8,587 nt of DNA from Chloroflexota bacterium (lineage in GTDB: Bacteria > Chloroflexota > Anaerolineae > Anaerolineales > Villigracilaceae). Under the pieces are notes generated by a model, which had not been told where the DNA came from, did no database searches, and saw nothing but the letters and a program-made list of their open reading frames with translations. Each line of letters begins with the position of its first letter. Position 1 is the first letter of the stretch. Position numbers and translations under genes: made by a program. The stretch is from the NCBI GenBank assembly GCA_016191985.1, contig JACPVB010000117.1:1-8587 (forward strand). Reading direction: 5' to 3'. Positions 5,058 through 8,587 of the stretch are shown in pieces.

Positions 5058-5163
5058 TGGATGAGGGTGCGTCGCACCAGACGGGTAGATTTTTCTGATC
5101 AAGTAGATAAATCTTCTCGAAAAAGATTTTCCTGTTCAGTCAGGTGCGACGCACTTCCCCATT
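5056..5163. repeat. 108-bp long inverted repeat (MITE-like) between riboswitch and metY
   Basis: AATGG (5056-5060) pairs with CCATT (5159-5163). Inside it GTGCGTCGCACC (5067-5078) pairs with GGTGCGACGCAC (5143-5154), and each arm is itself nearly palindromic (GGTGCG-T-CGCACC). A central hairpin AAATCTT/AAGATTT (5109-5115, 5123-5129) sits within. It starts right at the end of the riboswitch T-tract and ends 57 nt before metY, with no ORF. It looks like a small non-autonomous inserted element or dispersed palindrome; no target-site duplication was found. The remaining 5164-5220 holds only the ribosome binding site. Confidence 0.75.
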
Positions 5164-5220
5164 TGAAATTATCTCTTCTGAAGGGCGGGTAAACATTATT
5201 CAAGAGGAGAAAAACTTAAT

Positions 5221-6513
5221 ATGTCCACAATCAAAGATCGTCAGTTAGGGTTTGCCACCCGCGAATTACATGCGGGCTATGTCCCCGACCCCACCACGGG
5301 GAGCCGCGCCGTGCCGTTGTATCAAACAACGAGCTATCAATTCAAGAACACGGAACACGCCGCCAATCTGTTCGCGCTCAAAGAGTTGGGAAATATTTAT
5401 ACCCGCCTCATGAACCCGACCACCGATGTGCTCGAACAACGCATCGCATCGCTCGAAGGCGGTGTAGCCGCATTGGCCGCGAGTTCTGGTCACGCCGCGC
5501 AGGCGCAGGCGATTTTCACCCTGCTCAACGCGGGCGACCATATTGTTTCATCATCGCGTTTGTATGGCGGCACATACAACCAGTTTGCATACACCCTGCC
5601 CAAGCTTGGAATCGAAGTTACGTTCGTGGACCCAACCGACCCGAAGAATTTTGAAGCGGCCATCAAGCCGAACACCAAAATTTTATACGGCGAGACGTTG
5701 GGCAATCCCGACATTGCCGTGTTCCCATTCGAGGAAGTTTCCGAAATCGCGAAGAAACACAAGCTGATTTTATTCATCGACAACACCTTCGCCACGCCGT
5801 ATCTCTTCCGCCCGTTTGAATGGGGCGCGCACGTCGTTACCCACTCCACCACCAAATTTATTGGCGGACACGGCACCTCCATCGGCGGCATCATTGTGGA
5901 CGGCGGCAATTATGATTGGAGCAACGGCAAGTTCGAGAATTTCAACACGCCCGATCCTTCGTATCATGGCCTGGTGTATTCCTCCATCGCAGCCGCAGGG
6001 CTTCCTCCGTTTGCGATCAAAGCGCGTGTGCATGTGCTGCGTGATATCGGCGCGTGCCAATCGCCGTTCAATTCATGGCAGACCATTCAAGGCATCGAGA
6101 CGTTAAGCCTGCGCATGGAACGTCACGTGGAAAACGCGCACGCTGTGGCCGAATATCTTGAGGATCATCCGAAGGTTAGCTGGGTCAAATATCCGGGCCT
6201 CAAGAGTCATCCCGATTACGCGCGCGCCAAAAAATATTTACCAAAAGGCGTGGGCGCGATCCTCGGTTTCGGCATCAAAGGCGGCGTGGACGCTGGCAAA
6301 AAATTCATTGAAAGCCTGCAACTCTTCAGCCATCTCGCCAATGTGGGGGATGCGCGCAGTCTTGCCATTCACCCCGCCACTACAACTCACAGCCAATTGA
6401 GCGAAGAACAACAACTCTCCGCTGGCGTCAGTCCTGATTTCATCCGCTTGAGCATTGGTCTCGAAGATATCGACGATATTCTCTGGGACCTGAACCAGGC
6501 GCTGAACGCGTAG
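5221..6513 (+). CDS. metY: O-acetylhomoserine sulfhydrylase (first copy)
   Basis: This PLP enzyme of the Cys/Met metabolism family makes homocysteine from O-acetylhomoserine and sulfide (or methionine from methanethiol), in the cytoplasm. The 430 residues are the normal length for the O-acetylhomoserine class, longer than cystathionine gamma-synthases. YTR (60-62) contacts the cofactor phosphate, SSGHAAQ (88-94) and DNTFATPYL (about 187-195) line the PLP pocket, and K212 in STTKFIGGHGTS forms the Schiff base. The start has AGAGGAGA at 5203-5210. It is the first gene behind the SAM-I riboswitch, with metA next, which supports O-acetylhomoserine as substrate. A second, diverged copy lies at 7628. 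No broken motif was seen. Confidence 0.95.
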   Translation: MSTIKDRQLGFATRELHAGYVPDPTTGSRAVPLYQTTSYQFKNTEHAANLFALKELGNIYTRLMNPTTDVLEQRIASLEGGVAALAASSGHAAQAQAIFTLLNAGDHIVSSSRLYGGTYNQFAYTLPKLGIEVTFVDPTDPKNFEAAIKPNTKILYGETLGNPDIAVFPFEEVSEIAKKHKLILFIDNTFATPYLFRPFEWGAHVVTHSTTKFIGGHGTSIGGIIVDGGNYDWSNGKFENFNTPDPSYHGLVYSSIAAAGLPPFAIKARVHVLRDIGACQSPFNSWQTIQGIETLSLRMERHVENAHAVAEYLEDHPKVSWVKYPGLKSHPDYARAKKYLPKGVGAILGFGIKGGVDAGKKFIESLQLFSHLANVGDARSLAIHPATTTHSQLSEEQQLSAGVSPDFIRLSIGLEDIDDILWDLNQALNA

Positions 6514-6525
6514 GAATGTATCCAA

Positions 6526-6590
6526 GTACACAAGTAGACAGGTAAACATGTACACATGTCCCCTGTCTACTTGTATACCTGTTTACCTGT
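6526..6590. repeat. Overlapping inverted repeats between metY and metA
   Basis: The 87-nt gap is built almost entirely of related short words (AAGTACACAAGTAGACAGG and the like). ACAAGTAGACAGG (6530-6542) is the exact complement of CCTGTCTACTTGT (6562-6574). ACAGGTAAAC (6538-6547) is the exact complement of GTTTACCTGT (6581-6590). The two hairpins share 6538-6542 and exclude each other. No T-tract follows. It looks like low-complexity repeat expansion; a role in metA translation is possible but unproved. Confidence 0.75.
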
Positions 6591-6600
6591 GTATTTACCC

Positions 6601-7530
6601 ATGCCCGTAAAAATTCCAACCACTCTTCCCGCCCGCGAGATTCTCGAAAAAGAAAACATCTTCATCATGGATGAAGACCGCGCCACGCATCAGGATATTC
6701 GCGCATTGCGTGTTGCGATCTTAAATCTTATGCCCACCAAGATCGCCACCGAAACGCAGCTATTGCGTCTGCTCTCCAACTCCGCGCTTCAAGTGGAAGT
6801 GACCTTGCTTCACACCGCCACACACGAAGCCAAAAATACCGATGCCGATCACCTGCTGGAGCATTACGTCACGTTCGATGAGATCAAAAACGAAAAATTC
6901 GACGGCCTCATCATCACCGGCGCGCCCGTGGAGCAAATGCAATTCGAGGAAGTGGATTACTGGAATGAACTCACCCAAATCATGGGTTGGGCCGAGGCAA
7001 ATGTTGAATCCAATTTTTATATTTGCTGGGGAGCGCAAGCCGCGCTGTATCACAGATACGGCGTCCCAAAATATGACCTGCCCCACAAGATGTTCGGCGT
7101 CTATGAGCACCGCATCCTTTCCTCGACCGAGAGCCTGCTGCGGGGATTCGATGACATTTTCCTCGCCCCCCACTCCCGTCACACCGAGATCCGCCGCGAA
7201 GATGTGGAGAAGGTTGACGATATTCAAATTCTCGCAGAATCAGACGAAGCAGGGATTTACATCGTCGGCTCAAAAGATGGACGCCACCTCTTCATCACAG
7301 GTCACTCGGAATATGACCCGCTGACCCTCAAAGCCGAATATGACCGCGACGTGAGCAAGGGACTTCCCATTCACGTCCCGCAAAATTATTATCCAAACAA
7401 CGATCCAGGCAAAATTCCCAACGTCCGCTGGCGTGGACATGCAAATTTATTGTACGCAAACTGGTTGAACTACTACGTTTATCAAGCCACCCCGTTCGAC
7501 CCAAACGATATTCCGCAAAAAGTTAGATAA
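6601..7530 (+). CDS. metA: Homoserine O-acetyltransferase (MetA family, acetyl-CoA specific)
   Basis: MetA acylates homoserine at its hydroxyl, the first step of the methionine branch. From 6601 the product is 309 residues and aligns from its first residues (MPVKIP...LPAREIL) with classical MetA. The catalytic Cys142 (CWGAQAAL), His235 and Glu237 (TGHSEYD) fall at exactly the family positions, which also confirms the start. Residue 111 is Glu (TGAPVEQMQF). In this family Glu111 is associated with acetyl-CoA and Gly111, as in E. coli, with succinyl-CoA. The product is therefore predicted to be O-acetylhomoserine, matching the flanking sulfhydrylases. An in-frame ATG at 6556 would add 15 residues encoded by the upstream repeat and is rejected. 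No good Shine-Dalgarno precedes 6601 (GTTTACCTGTGTATTTACCC), which is unusual here. It lies in the SAM-riboswitch unit. Confidence 0.95.
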   Translation: MPVKIPTTLPAREILEKENIFIMDEDRATHQDIRALRVAILNLMPTKIATETQLLRLLSNSALQVEVTLLHTATHEAKNTDADHLLEHYVTFDEIKNEKFDGLIITGAPVEQMQFEEVDYWNELTQIMGWAEANVESNFYICWGAQAALYHRYGVPKYDLPHKMFGVYEHRILSSTESLLRGFDDIFLAPHSRHTEIRREDVEKVDDIQILAESDEAGIYIVGSKDGRHLFITGHSEYDPLTLKAEYDRDVSKGLPIHVPQNYYPNNDPGKIPNVRWRGHANLLYANWLNYYVYQATPFDPNDIPQKVR

Positions 7531-7546
7531 CCCATCCTACGCAAAA

Positions 7547-7599
7547 CGTCCCGAAGGTTTGAATGAATTAACCGCGCTTTGTAGAAAGCCTTCGGGACG
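7547..7599. repeat. Inverted repeat between metA and the second metY
   Basis: CGTCCCGAAGG (7547-7557) pairs exactly with CCTTCGGGACG (7589-7599). GCTTT-GTAG-AAAGC (7575-7588) forms an inner hairpin stacked directly on the right arm. The tail GTGTTTAAAAG is only weakly T-rich, so this is at best a partial terminator. It could lower expression of the second sulfhydrylase relative to metA, or stabilise the upstream mRNA. Confidence 0.75.
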
Positions 7600-7627
7600 G
7601 TGTTTAAAAGCCAGATAAGAAGGAAAT

Positions 7628-8587
7628 ATGAATTCAAATCACACCTTCGGTTTTACCACCCGTCAACTGCATGAAGGCTACACCCCAGATCCCGCCACAG
7701 GAAGCCGTGCCGTCCCCATTTACCAAACCTCCGCTTACGATTTGAAAAGCACCGAGCGGGCGGCGCGTCTCTTTGCCCTGGAGGAGACGGGCAACATCTA
7801 CACCCGCATCTCCAACCCGACGACGAATGTCTTCGAGAAACGCATGGCCAGCCTCGAGGGCGGAGTGGGGGCGTTGGAACTCAGCTCAGGCCATGCGGCG
7901 CAAGTGACAGCCATCCTCACCATTTGCCAGGCGGGCGATCACATCGTCTCCACATCCACGCTCTATGGCGGGACGGTGACTCAATTCAAATACACATTTC
8001 CGAGGCTTGGCATCAACGTCACATTAGTAGACCCAACCGACCCTGAAAATTTCCGCCGCGCGATTCAGCCGAACACAAAAATTATTTACGGTGAAACCAT
8101 CAGCAACCCGCTCGTGAACGTATTTCCATTTGAAGAAGTGGCAAAGATCGCGGAGGAATTCGGCATCCCCCTGATGATCGATAACACCTTCGCCACGCCA
8201 TATTTGTGTCGTCCCTTTGAATGGGGCGCGGATATTGTCACTCACTCCACCACAAAATTCATCGGGGGACATGGCACATCCATTGGCGGCGTGATCGTAG
8301 ACGGGGGCAAATTCAATTGGACGAAAAGCGGACGCTTCAAAAACTTCACCGAGCCTGATCCTGCATACCATAACATTGTCTACGCTGACGATTTCGGTCC
8401 GCTGGCTTTTATCTCCAAGGCACGTGCAGGCATTTTGCGAGACTTTGGGATGTGTCAACAACCCATCACTTCGTGGCTATTTTTACAGGGGCTTGAAACA
8501 TTGTCCCTGCGCATGGGTCGGCATGTAAAGAATGCAAAACGTGTGGCTGAATTTCTTGAAAGCCATCCAAACGTTAAGTGGGTTACC
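7628..8587 (+). CDS. metY: O-acetylhomoserine sulfhydrylase, second copy (cut by window edge)
   Basis: The frame is open from ATG 7628 to the last base, giving the first 320 residues of an expected 425-430. An AGAAGGA-type ribosome binding site lies just before the start. The protein is clearly a paralogue of the product of 5221-6513: YTR at 58-60, SSGHAAQ, DNTFATPYL and the PLP lysine K210 in STTKFIGGHGTS are all kept. Between about residues 250 and 275 the two differ: this copy has YADDFGPLAFISKAR where the first has YSSIAAAGLPPFAIKAR. That region lies near the active-site entrance in the family, so the two may differ in sulfur donor or acyl substrate; this is inference. It follows metA after 97 nt containing an inverted repeat and may be part of the same SAM-controlled transcript. 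No frameshift was seen in the visible part. Confidence 0.93.
   Translation, partial: MNSNHTFGFTTRQLHEGYTPDPATGSRAVPIYQTSAYDLKSTERAARLFALEETGNIYTRISNPTTNVFEKRMASLEGGVGALELSSGHAAQVTAILTICQAGDHIVSTSTLYGGTVTQFKYTFPRLGINVTLVDPTDPENFRRAIQPNTKIIYGETISNPLVNVFPFEEVAKIAEEFGIPLMIDNTFATPYLCRPFEWGADIVTHSTTKFIGGHGTSIGGVIVDGGKFNWTKSGRFKNFTEPDPAYHNIVYADDFGPLAFISKARAGILRDFGMCQQPITSWLFLQGLETLSLRMGRHVKNAKRVAEFLESHPNVKWVT

Noticed and set aside
6556..6600. Start of metA at ATG 6556.
   Set aside because: The extra 15 residues are translated repeat. From 6601 the catalytic residues take the family positions Cys142, His235 and Glu237 exactly.
325..7599. The several inverted repeats as a CRISPR array.
   Set aside because: They are unrelated or only loosely related palindromes far apart between genes, without regular direct repeats or spacers.
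8024..8461. A minus-strand ORF near the right edge.
   Set aside because: It is antisense to the second sulfhydrylase, whose frame is open from 7628 to the edge with all family motifs.

Overview
The window reads as bacterial chromosome devoted to aspartate-family and arginine biosynthesis. My best guess for the source is a member of the Chloroflexota (Anaerolineae-like). This rests on the gene types (archaeal/fungal-type aspartate-semialdehyde dehydrogenase, ThrA-type monofunctional aspartate kinase, acetyl-specific MetA with two O-acetylhomoserine sulfhydrylases) and on the many intergenic palindromes. No marker gene is present, so the assignment is tentative.

Layout. Minus strand, right to left: a promoter (1921-1948), a 30-codon leader ORF with a clustered run of Arg codons (1818-1910), a strong intrinsic terminator (1746-1776), argG (389-1660) and the start of argH (1-309, cut by the window edge). 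These are the last two steps of arginine synthesis. Plus strand, diverging from the same 60-bp intergenic core: a promoter (2010-2038), a 33-codon leader ORF carrying the run TMTMTTT (2050-2151), an intrinsic terminator (2181-2210), aspartate kinase (2250-3668) and asd (3724-4785), the first two steps of the aspartate pathway. A third unit follows: a promoter (4832-4861), a SAM-I riboswitch (4881-5003) with its terminator (5021-5057), O-acetylhomoserine sulfhydrylase (5221-6513), homoserine O-acetyltransferase metA (6601-7530) and a second, diverged O-acetylhomoserine sulfhydrylase (7628 to the right edge). Together with a homoserine dehydrogenase not seen here, these would take aspartate to homocysteine by direct sulfhydrylation.

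The most interesting part is 1746-2210. Both divergent transcripts look like ribosome-mediated attenuators, each with a short ORF rich in codons for the pathway product and mutually exclusive A:B, B:C and terminator pairings. On the lysC side, the Thr/Met codons abut segment A, and B matches the terminator 5' arm by 9 perfect base pairs. On the argG side, the Arg codons sit just upstream of segment A, and B again matches the terminator region by 9 perfect base pairs. Both leader ORFs start only about 3-6 nt after the predicted transcription start, in a shared GCCCAAT-ATG context, so they are probably translated almost leaderless. The common trunk (lysC-asd) would thus be sensed through charged tRNA-Thr/Met, the arginine genes through tRNA-Arg, and the methionine branch through SAM.

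Intergenic gaps also hold several inverted repeats (325-385, 1683-1734, 3672-3700, 5056-5163, 6526-6590, 7547-7599). Two of them share GTAGGG...CCCTAC ends and may belong to a dispersed palindrome family. No tRNA, rRNA, CRISPR array, insertion sequence or prophage gene was seen.
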